Below are positions 31,989 to 40,861 of a DNA stretch of 64,000 nt, piece after piece. The DNA lies in assembly GCA_946535225.1 (NCBI GenBank), contig CAMNDJ010000002.1, positions 1 to 64,000 of the forward strand. Direction: 5' to 3'. The notes below the pieces were generated by a model. The model was not told where the DNA came from, made no database searches, and saw only the letters and a program-made list of their open reading frames with translations. The DNA is from an uncultured Lachnospiraceae bacterium (GTDB taxonomy: Bacteria; Bacillota; Clostridia; Lachnospirales; Lachnospiraceae). Position 1 is the stretch's first letter. Every line of letters begins with the position of its first letter. The translations under genes and the position numbers were made by a program.

Positions 31989-33532
31989 AGGAGAACAAAA
32001 GACTGATCGCGGTAATACTCTGTGCGGTCATGGTCATATGGGCATTGATCATCGGGCTTAGGCCCCTGCCCGAGAATAACAGCATCACGGTCGCTCCCGA
32101 CTACAACGACTCGTTGGTTGTATGGTATACGGATGAATCCATGACGGATTATCTTAATGCCATGGCCGTGGAATATCATGAGAACGGCGGAATAAGGGTG
32201 TTGCCCAGACTTAAGGGCTCGAGCGAATACATAGAATCCGTATACAGGGCATCGATAGATGATGACGGAGCACCGGATGTCTATATATTGAGTAATGATG
32301 CTTTGGAGAAGGCCTATCTGTCAGGTTGTGCGAGAGTAGTGGATGAAGGAGAAGAAGTACTGAATACTCTGTCTTTTCCTTCTACGGCACTTAATGCAGT
32401 TACCTACAAAGGGCATAAGGTCGGCTACCCTTATTATTTCGAGACCTGTGCTCTGCTGTATAACAAGACATATCTTCGCGAGATGATAACCAATAAGGTC
32501 ATTGCCGAGAATGCTGCTGAACCTGAAGGGGATAATGCTTTCGCAGAGGAAGAGGGAAGCGAAGAAGAATTACAGACAGAAGCGGTTCCTGCTGAGGGAA
32601 CGCCGGAATTTGCGGAATATATCGAGAATAAGATATCGGAATCGATCCCAACTACATTTGATGAACTGCTTGCATTCGCTGACAGTTATGATGCACCCGA
32701 GAAGGTAGAGGGTATGTTCAAATGGGACGTCAGGGATGTTTTCTTTAACTATTTTTTCATAGGTAATTATATCAATATCGGCGGTGAGTGCGGTGACGAT
32801 ATCGGATCTATCGATGTCTATAATATGGACGCGATCAAAGCGATGAATCTGTTTCAGAGCCTTAACGGTTTCTTCGCATTCGAATCAAGCGATGTCACAT
32901 ATGATCTGGTGGTGGACGAGTTCGAGGAAGGCAAACTCGTATTTGCCACGGCCACATCGGATATAATAAAAAGGCTGGATGATGCAAGAGAAGCCGGCGA
33001 ATTTGAGTATGAATACGGACTGGCCATGCTTCCGGATATAAGCGAGGGGATGGACAGCAGGAGTCTGTCGGTCACAGAGGCCATAGTTGTGAACGGTTAT
33101 ACCGACAAAGCAGCAGAGGCAGAGGCATTTGCACGCTTCCTCTCAGTCACTCATGCATCCGATCTCTATGACAGAACCGGCAAGATCCCTGCGGCTACAG
33201 GCTTTATAGACTATAGCACAGATGAGACGCATGCTTCTTTAAAGGCATTTGCCGATGAATACTCTTATTCCGTTCCGATGCCCAAGCTCATGACGACTTC
33301 CAATTACTGGCTGTTACTTGAGGATGCATTTGCGGGAATATGGTCGGGCAGTGACGTATCCGGTACGCTCAAAGATCTGGCCGAGCAGCTTCAGCTGCAG
33401 ATCACGGGTGAGGAAGTGACGCTTTACTATATCTCTATCCCGAGAGAAGAAGAGGATATAGAGTATCTGGATGAGGATGCGCTCTCTAAGGAAGCCAAGG
33501 ATGAGAACGGTTCGCCCGGACAGGACAGGTAG
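31985..33532 (+). CDS. membrane-anchored MalE-like extracellular binding protein
   Basis: 515 aa. An uncleaved-looking N-terminal span (LIAVILCAVMVIWALIIGL, no lipobox Cys) anchors a family-1 solute-binding fold: SLVVWYTDESMTDYLNAMAVEYHENG, YPYYFETCALLYNKTYL, and a C-terminal LSVTHASDLYDRTGKIPAATGF. An acidic insert of about 35 residues (near 175-210: EGDNAFAEEEGSEEEL) splits the first lobe. No ABC permease or ATPase lies here, so it may supply a distant transporter or act as a sensor. It is fused translationally to argD by a 4-base overlap. Fold call good, ligand unknown. Confidence 0.82.
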   Translation: MKENKRLIAVILCAVMVIWALIIGLRPLPENNSITVAPDYNDSLVVWYTDESMTDYLNAMAVEYHENGGIRVLPRLKGSSEYIESVYRASIDDDGAPDVYILSNDALEKAYLSGCARVVDEGEEVLNTLSFPSTALNAVTYKGHKVGYPYYFETCALLYNKTYLREMITNKVIAENAAEPEGDNAFAEEEGSEEELQTEAVPAEGTPEFAEYIENKISESIPTTFDELLAFADSYDAPEKVEGMFKWDVRDVFFNYFFIGNYINIGGECGDDIGSIDVYNMDAIKAMNLFQSLNGFFAFESSDVTYDLVVDEFEEGKLVFATATSDIIKRLDDAREAGEFEYEYGLAMLPDISEGMDSRSLSVTEAIVVNGYTDKAAEAEAFARFLSVTHASDLYDRTGKIPAATGFIDYSTDETHASLKAFADEYSYSVPMPKLMTTSNYWLLLEDAFAGIWSGSDVSGTLKDLAEQLQLQITGEEVTLYYISIPREEEDIEYLDEDALSKEAKDENGSPGQDR

Positions 33533-33648
33533 TCAGAGGGCAAAACATTAAGTCCGGTCGATTTTTCACTTGCATATCGCACGCATTTCATAGATAATTA
33601 ACTTGTCATATGGAGACCTGCTTCCGTCGATCGGGAAGCGAGGTATCA

Positions 33649-34362
33649 ATGTATATTTTCAACAGTATAAGAAGCCTTGTGCGGAAAAACACAGGGCTCT
33701 TAGTGTGTCTGCAATTAGCACTCTTTATCCCTTTTATCACGGGCTGCGCAGAAGGGGAGACTCTTTATGAGATAGATAAAGAAGATGCTTTGATAAAAGC
33801 GGAGGTTCAGACCGGGGTTCAGTCGGAGGAACAACTCTTATCAGCCGGCTCAACCGAAGAGCAGACAGGCGTATCGCATGAAGATACGGAAACAGAAGAT
33901 AAGGTTCTGATCGTCCATCTGTGCGGTGCTGTCAACAATCCGGGCGTATATGAGCTTGATATAGACAGCAGGATGATAGACGGGATCAACAAAGCCGGAG
34001 GATTCAGTCCGGATGCCAGTGAGGATTCTCTGAATCTGGCGATGGAGCTTACGGACGGCAGCAGGATATATGTACCGACCAAAGAAGAAGTTAAGGACGG
34101 GGTCGGATACGGAGTGACCTATGGATCGGAGAATCCCGTTACGGATATGAACGGCGGCAGCAATGCCGATACAAAGGTCAATATCAATACGGCAGATGAA
34201 CAAAGGCTGACCACGCTGTCGGGTATCGGGGTCAGCAGGGCTAAGGCCATAATCGCTTACAGGGAAGAGCACGGAGGCTTTAAGACCGTGGAAGAACTGA
34301 TGAATGTAAGCGGTATCGGCAAGGCGAGTTTTGAGAAGTTAAAGAACGATATCACGATATAG
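33649..34362 (+). CDS. comEA: ComEA-like DNA-binding lipoprotein (SLBB plus helix-hairpin-helix)
   Basis: 237 aa from ATG 33649 (the track start 13 codons earlier lies in a hairpin; GCGAGG precedes 33649). The signal sequence ends FITGC, a lipobox, whereas ComEA is more often TM-anchored. An SLBB domain (VLIVHLCGAVNNPGVYELDIDSRMID) is followed by a double HhH (VNINTADEQRLTTLSGIGVSRAKAIIAYREEHGGFKTVEELMNVSGIGKASFEKL). ComEA receives incoming DNA outside the membrane. comEC lies 3.2 kb downstream in the same direction, supporting a competence role. Confidence 0.9.
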   Translation: MYIFNSIRSLVRKNTGLLVCLQLALFIPFITGCAEGETLYEIDKEDALIKAEVQTGVQSEEQLLSAGSTEEQTGVSHEDTETEDKVLIVHLCGAVNNPGVYELDIDSRMIDGINKAGGFSPDASEDSLNLAMELTDGSRIYVPTKEEVKDGVGYGVTYGSENPVTDMNGGSNADTKVNINTADEQRLTTLSGIGVSRAKAIIAYREEHGGFKTVEELMNVSGIGKASFEKLKNDITI

Positions 34363-34427
34363 AAGTATCTGTGATATATAAGGACTCATACGGGTATCGG
34401 ATAAGAGTCAGGCGGGGATAAGAGAAG

Positions 34428-35114
34428 ATGAGTAAGATTCTTGTAGTGGATGATGAGAAACTGATCGTCAAGGGACTTAAGTTTTCCCTTGAACAGGACG
34501 GAATGGAAGTTGACTGCGCATATGACGGCGAAGAGGCGTTGGATTGCGTCAGGAACAATGAATATGATCTTATCCTTTTGGATGTCATGCTGCCTAAGCT
34601 AACAGGGTTTGAAGTCTGTGCCGCCATAAGGGAATTCTCAAATGTTCCGATCATCATGCTGACCGCAAGAGGCGAAGATGAGGACAAGATCTTAGGTTTG
34701 GACCACGGCGCCGACGATTATATGACCAAGCCTTTCAATATATTGGAGGTAAAGGCCAGGATCAAGGCCATAATGCGCAGAATGCATGCATCAGGTACTC
34801 CGGGCAGGGTTCCCGAGAGCATAGAATGCGGTGAGCTTAAGATGTCCGTGGATCTAAGGCGCGTGACCATAGGTGAGAAGGAGATACGACTCACATCCAA
34901 GGAATTCGATATACTGAAGCTGTTGCTCATCAATCCGGGAAGGATATACAGCAGAGACGATCTGCTTAAGACCATATGGGGAAGCGGGACTCCTGCGGAT
35001 GCGCGTACGGTTGACGTGCATGTAAGGCGTCTCAGAGAGAAGATTGAGAGAGACCCCGGTAACCCTGAGTATGTATTCACCAAATGGGGCTGCGGTTATT
35101 ACAATAAGAGATAG
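34428..35114 (+). CDS. OmpR/PhoB-type response regulator
   Basis: 228 aa. Receiver: KILVVDDEKLIVKGLKFSL, acceptor Asp 52 in LILLDVMLPKLTGFEV, and MTKPFNILEVKARIKA. Winged-helix output: GEKEIRLTSKEFDILKLLLINPGRIYSRDDLLKTIWG and DARTVDVHVRRLREKIERDP. It binds DNA as a dimer after phosphorylation by the kinase encoded 6 bases downstream. Start ATG 34428; the ribosome site is GCGGGGATAAGAGAAG. A GACTC / GAGTC dyad at about 34384-34408 precedes it and may be an operator. Confidence 0.95.
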   Translation: MSKILVVDDEKLIVKGLKFSLEQDGMEVDCAYDGEEALDCVRNNEYDLILLDVMLPKLTGFEVCAAIREFSNVPIIMLTARGEDEDKILGLDHGADDYMTKPFNILEVKARIKAIMRRMHASGTPGRVPESIECGELKMSVDLRRVTIGEKEIRLTSKEFDILKLLLINPGRIYSRDDLLKTIWGSGTPADARTVDVHVRRLREKIERDPGNPEYVFTKWGCGYYNKR

Positions 35115-35119
35115 GATAA

Positions 35120-36604
35120 GTGAGCATTTCAGACAGATTTAAGGGTTTATATACAGGTTTGGTATCTAAGATCGGAAGCATTCACCTGCTTAGAAGCTTC
35201 CGGTTCAGGATATTTGTTCTGATGCTGGTGATAGGCGTGATCCCGAGTATTTTCATAAGGGCCGCGATATTATCAAGCTATGAGAACAGAGCCATAAGTG
35301 TGCGCGAATCCGAAGTCCAGAATCAGTTAGGTATCATCGCCAAGCATCTTATCACATACGACTATTTAAGAGATCCCACCAACGAAGCCATAAATGCCGA
35401 ATTAGAGCAGATGTCCAATCTGTATGACGGACGTATACTCATAATCGGCGGCAATTTCAAAGCCATCAAGGACACCAACGGTGTCAGTGCAGGCAAGATA
35501 ATAGTATCGGAAGAGGTCATCAAGTGCTTTAAGGGCCAGAAGGTGGTCAATTATGACTCCAAGAACGGTTATATAGAGATGACTACTCCCATAACGGAGA
35601 CGGTGACCGATGAAGAAACGGGAGCCAATACCGATGTTGTCAGGGGAGTGATGTTAAGCAGTGTCTCAACGGATACCATAGCCATGACGATGCGGATAAT
35701 CGGTCGTGTGGCCTGGACTATAGATATAGTGGTCATCGCGATAGTCTTTGCGATCGCGATGCTTTTTTCCAGAGTGCTCACCAAACCCTTCAACAAGGTT
35801 ACCGGTGCCATAAGCGAAGTCGGAGAGGGCTTTACGGATGAAGCACTGTCTGTGCCGGATTATGCGGAGACCGAGCATATAGTTGATGCTTTTAATAAGG
35901 TGCTGGCCAGGATGAGGGCTTTGGATGAATCGAGACAGGAATTTGTCGCAAATGTCTCTCACGAGCTTAAAACACCGATAACTTCAATGAAGATCCTTGC
36001 GGATTCACTGATGGAAGGGCCGGACAAACCGGTAGAACTGTACAGGGAGTTCATGGAAGACATTGCCGGAGAGATCGACAGAGAGGATAAGATAATATCC
36101 GATCTTCTGACGCTCGTAAGGCTTGATAAGACGAATACAGACTTAGATCTTTCGTCCAACAGCATCAATGCGATGATAGAGATGATACTTAAGAGGCTTA
36201 AGCCTATAGCGGCGGGGGCCGAAGTTGAACTTATCTTTGAGAGCGCAAGGGAAGTAGTCACCGGCGTTGATGAGGTCAAACTGAATCTGGCACTTACCAA
36301 TCTCATAGAGAATGCGATCAAATACAACAGACCGGGCGGAAGCGTGTATGTGTCATTAGACTGTGATCATCAGTATTTTACCGTTGAGATAAAGGATACC
36401 GGTATAGGTATACCGGAAGAAGCCTTAGAGCATATATTTGAGAGATTCTACAGGGTGGACAAATCCCATTCAAGAGAGATCGGAGGAACGGGACTCGGTC
36501 TGTCGATAGCCAGGAATATCATAATGATGCACAGAGGAACAGTGAGCGTTGAAAGCGTGACGGGCGAGGGCTCTGTCTTTACTGTTAAGGTACCTTTGGT
36601 ATGA
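35120..36604 (+). CDS. membrane sensor histidine kinase
   Basis: 494 aa. Two spans (about 25-45 and 190-210) bracket an extracytoplasmic sensor of about 145 residues resembling a dCache/PAS-like fold (DGRILIIGGNFKAIKDTNGVSAGKII). HAMP follows, then HisKA with the phospho-His 281 in FVANVSHELKTPITSMKILAD, and HATPase with NLIENAIKYNRPGG, DTGIGIPEEALEHIFERFYRVD and GGTGLGLSIARNIIMMHRG. The arrangement is WalK/PhoR-like. Start GTG 35120, 5 bases after the regulator stop. It overlaps the GerMN gene by 4 bases. Confidence 0.95.
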   Translation: MSISDRFKGLYTGLVSKIGSIHLLRSFRFRIFVLMLVIGVIPSIFIRAAILSSYENRAISVRESEVQNQLGIIAKHLITYDYLRDPTNEAINAELEQMSNLYDGRILIIGGNFKAIKDTNGVSAGKIIVSEEVIKCFKGQKVVNYDSKNGYIEMTTPITETVTDEETGANTDVVRGVMLSSVSTDTIAMTMRIIGRVAWTIDIVVIAIVFAIAMLFSRVLTKPFNKVTGAISEVGEGFTDEALSVPDYAETEHIVDAFNKVLARMRALDESRQEFVANVSHELKTPITSMKILADSLMEGPDKPVELYREFMEDIAGEIDREDKIISDLLTLVRLDKTNTDLDLSSNSINAMIEMILKRLKPIAAGAEVELIFESAREVVTGVDEVKLNLALTNLIENAIKYNRPGGSVYVSLDCDHQYFTVEIKDTGIGIPEEALEHIFERFYRVDKSHSREIGGTGLGLSIARNIIMMHRGTVSVESVTGEGSVFTVKVPLV

Positions 36605-37551
36605 GAAGAGAAAATAAGATCAAAGATCATATCCGGACAGCCGTTTTATGTCTTAGCATCACCGTATGCATATGCGGATGTGCGTTTACGGGTCATAAAC
36701 AGGGGTCGGAAGCGGCCGATGCTGACGGATCGTATAAGATCTATTGTTTTGACAGGGATGAGAATGCCCTGTTGTCGTACGACTATGTAACCGAGGTAAG
36801 TGACACTGAGTCACTTGCGGGCGAACTGCTTGAAGAAATGAGCAAAAAACCTGATGATATAGAACTCAAAGAGGTGATCAGGGATTTTGAGATCAGGTCA
36901 TATGTCTGTGAAGAAAAACAGATCGTGATCAATACGGATGAAAGATATGCGCTCTTGGAGCCTACGAAAGAGGTGCTTACAAGGGCGGCTATAGTCAGGA
37001 CTCTGGGACAGATAGACGGAATAGAATATATATCGATAAAGGTTAAGGATGAAGATCTGACGGATGCACTGGGACAGCCTGTGGGGCTTATGAGCGCCAC
37101 AGATTTTGTAGACAATCCCGGGGATGAGATAAATGCCTATGAGAACAAGGAACTTGTGCTGTATTTTGCTGACAGTGACGGCTCGGGGCTTATCAAGGCA
37201 ACGAGAACGGTGGAGTACAATACGAGTATATCGCTTGAGAAACTGACTGTGGAACAGCTCATATTGGGTACTGAGTCTAAGCAGCTTCGTGCCACCATCA
37301 ATCCACAGACTAAGATCATCAATGTCACGGTGAAGGATGGCATATGTTATGTCAACCTGGATCCTGCGTTCTTAACTGTCCCCGAGGGCATCAGACCCGA
37401 AGTGATGATATATTCCATAGTGGATTCACTTGTTGAACTGCCGGGAATACAGAAGGTGCAGTTTATGGTCGACGGAGAGAGCGATATAATGATCGCTGAT
37501 TCCGTGAGTCTGACTGATATATATGAGAGAAATCTTGATATCGTAAGATGA
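36601..37551 (+). CDS. GerMN domain lipoprotein
   Basis: 316 aa. Signal with lipobox CICGCAFTG. Two GerMN repeats: the first around YKIYCFDRDENALLSYDY to ALLEPTKEVLTRAAIVRTLGQIDGI, the second around ELVLYFADSDG to PEVMIYSIVDSLVELPGIQKVQFMVDGE. GerMN domains occur in GerM (spore germination/engulfment) and LpqB, which modulates the MtrB kinase in Actinobacteria. Its 4-base overlap with a sensor kinase gene recalls the LpqB arrangement, so it may tune this kinase at the outer face of the membrane. That role is inferred. Confidence 0.88.
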   Translation: MRRENKIKDHIRTAVLCLSITVCICGCAFTGHKQGSEAADADGSYKIYCFDRDENALLSYDYVTEVSDTESLAGELLEEMSKKPDDIELKEVIRDFEIRSYVCEEKQIVINTDERYALLEPTKEVLTRAAIVRTLGQIDGIEYISIKVKDEDLTDALGQPVGLMSATDFVDNPGDEINAYENKELVLYFADSDGSGLIKATRTVEYNTSISLEKLTVEQLILGTESKQLRATINPQTKIINVTVKDGICYVNLDPAFLTVPEGIRPEVMIYSIVDSLVELPGIQKVQFMVDGESDIMIADSVSLTDIYERNLDIVR

Positions 37552-37588
37552 TCGTCTTTGGCGTTCGCCTGCTTTTTCACAAGAAGAG

Positions 37589-39886
37589 GTGATCATTATA
37601 AATAAATATACGGAAGGTCTGAGCCGCTTATGGCGGACCAGGCCCTTATGTGTTATCTGTATCTGTGCGGTCCTGATCGTTCGGGTCATCTTAGCGCTCA
37701 TCCCTATAGACTGTGATACTCTGCCCGAAGAAGTCGGGGGAAGATTTATGACCGTTACAGGTACCGTTATATCCTCTGCCGTCAGTGAAGGCTTCGACGG
37801 CCCCGTACTTTTAACATATATAAAGGATATAGAGGCTGATGATATCGACGGAGAGTACAGAGATAAGAAGATGCGCATATTTCTGCCTCCTGACAGTGAT
37901 ATAAGACCCGGGCAGAGGATAAGAGTCAAAGGGAAGGTGTATCTGTATGAAAAGGCAACAAATCCGGGACAGTTCGACGCATTCGGATTCTATAAGAACA
38001 GAGGCATACTGTGTGATATAAGAGATGCAGAGCTTAAGGCAGCGGGCAGAGAGTACTCAAAGACCGCCTGGTTTATGCAAAAAGTAAGAAACCGGTCAGA
38101 AGACATACTTAATACATATCTGGAAGCGGAAGATGCTGCCATAATAAAAGCCATGCTCTTCGGAAATAAGAATGAGATCGAAGATGAGATAAAAGAACTT
38201 TTCAGAAGAAACGGTATTGCTCATATACTTGCGATTTCAGGCCTTCACATATCATTTCTTGCGATGCTGCTGTACAGATTGTTCACTGCTGCGGGCCTGT
38301 CCGTAAAGATAAGAGCTGCAGTCAGTGAGACGGCGATCATCTTGTATGGGATAATGGTCGGATTCTCTGCTTCATCCTTCAGGGCTATATGCATGTTTAC
38401 GATATTCCTGCTAAGTAAAGTGTTCAAGCGGACTTACGATATGTTGACAGCAATGTCGTTTGCACTGACACTGGTGTCATTAACTACGCCAAAGCTGCTG
38501 AAAGACTCGGGTTTGGCGCTTTCATACCTTGCGGTGCTCGGTGTCGGATATTTTAATGCCGTATACGCAAAGAATGAAGACGAAAAGGCGGCAGGAGAAA
38601 ACATAAAAACCGGAACTGTGGGCCGTATCGGGGGGTTGATATCGTCTCTTAAGCAGGCAGTGAGTATATCTCTGTTCGTGTTTCTTGCTACTTTACCGGA
38701 GATCCTTATGATGTACGGCGAAGCCGCGTTTTATTCGATCATCTTAAACCTTGTGATCATACCGCTTATGTCGGTACTGCTCATGGCCTCCATATCTTTG
38801 GTCATAGCCGGATATGTCGGGTTCGGATATGTCGCAGTGCTCTCGGCGATACCGATAAAAGTTATATTAGGATTATATAAAAATGTCTGCAAAGTACTGA
38901 CTGTTCACAATATGGGAAGGATAAATATAGGGTCGCCTGCTCTGTGGCAGACAGCGTTCTTCTATATACTCTTAGTCGCGGCCGTAAATCTTAAGGGCAG
39001 ATACAGGAAGACCGGAGCGATTTTCATGATGCTCACTGCAGTTTTGCTGCTGTTTGTGCATCCGCTTAAGGGCATGGACATCCGTATGGTCGATATAGGG
39101 CAGGGTGACTGTATGGTCATACGTACTTCGGACGGACCGTTCAGAGGTACGAATACATATATAATAGACTGCGGCAGTTCGTCTAAAAAGGAGCCGGGCA
39201 CAAGGCGCCTGATCCCCATGCTTAAACATTTCGGTACTCACAGAGTGGACGGGGTATTCATCACGCATCCCGATTCGGATCATGTAAACGGCATTGAAGA
39301 ACTGTTGAACGGTGCAAGGGAAGAGAATCTTAAGATAGGCAGGATATACATGTATGAAGGCTTTGTATCTTCCGGTGAACTGCCTGATGTGTTTGAGAGA
39401 TATGACATTACAGGTCTGAGAGCGGGAATGTGCCTGTCAGACGGCAGATTAAAGTTCAAGGTACTGTTTCCGTACGGAGGCTATCCCGTGACAGATCCCA
39501 ATGCCGCTTCTCTGATGATGGATGTGGAATACGGAGACTTCCATATGCTGACAACGGGGGATGCCGGTATAGAGGGTGAACGGTATATAACTGAGACCAT
39601 GAGAGCAGACTATGACGGGGAGTGTCAGGATTACAGCGTGCTCAAGGTAGGACACCACGGATCGGATACATCCTCGGGCGAAGAGTTCTTACGGATGACT
39701 GACTCTGAGATAGCCCTTATCTCCTGCGGAAGGAACAATTCATACGGACATCCGCACAAAGAAACGACAGACAGGCTAAAAAGTATAGGAAGCAGGATAT
39801 ACAGGACCGATGAGTCCGGGTGTATTTCGATACGCACGGACGGGCGAAGTATCCTTGTGGATACTTTCATGTCTGAGGGACCGTAG
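37589..39886 (+). CDS. comEC: ComEC/Rec2 DNA uptake channel
   Basis: 765 aa. Order: N-terminal spans and DUF4131/OB-like region (1-170), the Competence domain with many membrane helices (about 195-470: GIAHILAISGLHISFLAMLLY, VGFSASSFRAICMFTIFLLSK), and a C-terminal metallo-beta-lactamase domain (MDIRMVDIGQGDCMVIRT, THPDSDHVNGIEELL, LKVGHHGSDTSSGEEF). ComEC moves single-stranded DNA into the cell, and the MBL domain may degrade one strand. The start is uncertain: GTG 37589 lies inside the strongest ribosome site GAGGTGATC (37586-37594), so an in-frame ATT at 37595 (5 bases after GAGG) may be used. Confidence 0.93.
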   Translation: MIIINKYTEGLSRLWRTRPLCVICICAVLIVRVILALIPIDCDTLPEEVGGRFMTVTGTVISSAVSEGFDGPVLLTYIKDIEADDIDGEYRDKKMRIFLPPDSDIRPGQRIRVKGKVYLYEKATNPGQFDAFGFYKNRGILCDIRDAELKAAGREYSKTAWFMQKVRNRSEDILNTYLEAEDAAIIKAMLFGNKNEIEDEIKELFRRNGIAHILAISGLHISFLAMLLYRLFTAAGLSVKIRAAVSETAIILYGIMVGFSASSFRAICMFTIFLLSKVFKRTYDMLTAMSFALTLVSLTTPKLLKDSGLALSYLAVLGVGYFNAVYAKNEDEKAAGENIKTGTVGRIGGLISSLKQAVSISLFVFLATLPEILMMYGEAAFYSIILNLVIIPLMSVLLMASISLVIAGYVGFGYVAVLSAIPIKVILGLYKNVCKVLTVHNMGRINIGSPALWQTAFFYILLVAAVNLKGRYRKTGAIFMMLTAVLLLFVHPLKGMDIRMVDIGQGDCMVIRTSDGPFRGTNTYIIDCGSSSKKEPGTRRLIPMLKHFGTHRVDGVFITHPDSDHVNGIEELLNGAREENLKIGRIYMYEGFVSSGELPDVFERYDITGLRAGMCLSDGRLKFKVLFPYGGYPVTDPNAASLMMDVEYGDFHMLTTGDAGIEGERYITETMRADYDGECQDYSVLKVGHHGSDTSSGEEFLRMTDSEIALISCGRNNSYGHPHKETTDRLKSIGSRIYRTDESGCISIRTDGRSILVDTFMSEGP

Positions 39887-39924
39887 ATCGCGGTGAGTGC
39901 TATATCAAAAAATCATTAGTAATG

Positions 39925-39967
39925 TAAGTACGGATATGGTAAAATGTTAATCTGAAATCCGTATTTA
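39925..39967 (+). promoter_or_regulatory. purC promoter inside a long dyad
   Basis: TAAGTACGGAT (39925-39935) pairs with ATCCGTATTTA (39957-39967), 11 positions with one G-T. The loop holds an extended -10, TGGTAAAAT (39937-39945), so a protein bound to the dyad would cover the promoter. It does not resemble the PurR box or the purine riboswitch. Confidence 0.5.
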
Positions 39968-39991
39968 TCTGCAGTAAGGAGGATATGACGT

Positions 39992-40861
39992 ATGCAGCAA
40001 CTCAAACCCGTCAAAGAGGGTAAGGTAAGAGAGATATATGACAACGGCGACAGCCTCATCATGGTAGCGACCGACAGGATAAGCTGTTTTGACGTGATAC
40101 TCGGTAATAAGGTCACGGGTAAAGGCAAGGTACTGACTCAGATGAGCAGATTCTGGTTCGATATGACTAAGGATATCATTCCCAACCATATGATCTCGGT
40201 GGATCCTGAAGATATGCCTGAGTTTTTCAGACAGCCCGAGTATGCGGGCAACAGTATGTTATGCAGGAAGCTCAATATGCTGCCTGTAGAGTGTATCGTC
40301 AGAGGTTATATCACGGGATCGGGCTGGGCAAGTTATCTTAAGGACGGTACGGTGTGCGGGATAAAGCTCCCGGACGGTTTAAAGGAATCGGATAAACTGC
40401 CTGAGCCGATATATACTCCTTCCACCAAAGCGGAGATCGGTGATCATGATGAGAATATCTCGTTTGAGCAGAGCGTGGATTATTTAGAGAAACGCTTCCC
40501 GGGTAAGGGCAGGGAGTATGCTGAGAAACTCAGAGATTATACGATTGCGTTATATAAGAAATGCGCAGACTATGCTCTTTCAAAGGGGATAATAATAGCG
40601 GATACCAAGTTTGAATTCGGACTTGATGATGAGGGGAATATAGTACTCGGCGATGAGATGCTCACTCCGGACAGTTCAAGATTCTGGCCTGCTGATCAGT
40701 ATGAGCCGGGACACGGTCAGCCGAGCTTTGACAAGCAGTTTGCCAGAGACTGGTTAAGATCCAATGAAGGGCATAACTGGGTGCTGCCGGATGATGTTGT
40801 TCAGAAGACTATAGACATATATCACAAGGGTTATGAATTACTCACGGGACAGACATTATAA
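39992..40861 (+). CDS. purC: phosphoribosylaminoimidazole-succinocarboxamide synthase
   Basis: 289 aa. PurC (SAICAR synthase) joins aspartate to CAIR with ATP in purine synthesis. Motifs: KPVKEGKVREIYDNGDSLIMVATDRISCFDVIL, KLNMLPVECIVRGYITGSGWASY, and IIADTKFEFGLDDEGNIVLGDEMLTPDSSRFWP. This is the longer form (about 290 aa) found in many bacteria and eukaryotes. Start ATG 39992 lies 9 bases after AAGGAGG; a closer ATG (39985) is out of frame. purB and purA are 14 kb downstream. Confidence 0.97.
   Translation: MQQLKPVKEGKVREIYDNGDSLIMVATDRISCFDVILGNKVTGKGKVLTQMSRFWFDMTKDIIPNHMISVDPEDMPEFFRQPEYAGNSMLCRKLNMLPVECIVRGYITGSGWASYLKDGTVCGIKLPDGLKESDKLPEPIYTPSTKAEIGDHDENISFEQSVDYLEKRFPGKGREYAEKLRDYTIALYKKCADYALSKGIIIADTKFEFGLDDEGNIVLGDEMLTPDSSRFWPADQYEPGHGQPSFDKQFARDWLRSNEGHNWVLPDDVVQKTIDIYHKGYELLTGQTL

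Noticed and set aside
39887-39991. Purine riboswitch or PurR box before purC
   Set aside because: The conserved purine-aptamer loops and PurR box bases are absent; only a dyad around the promoter is seen.
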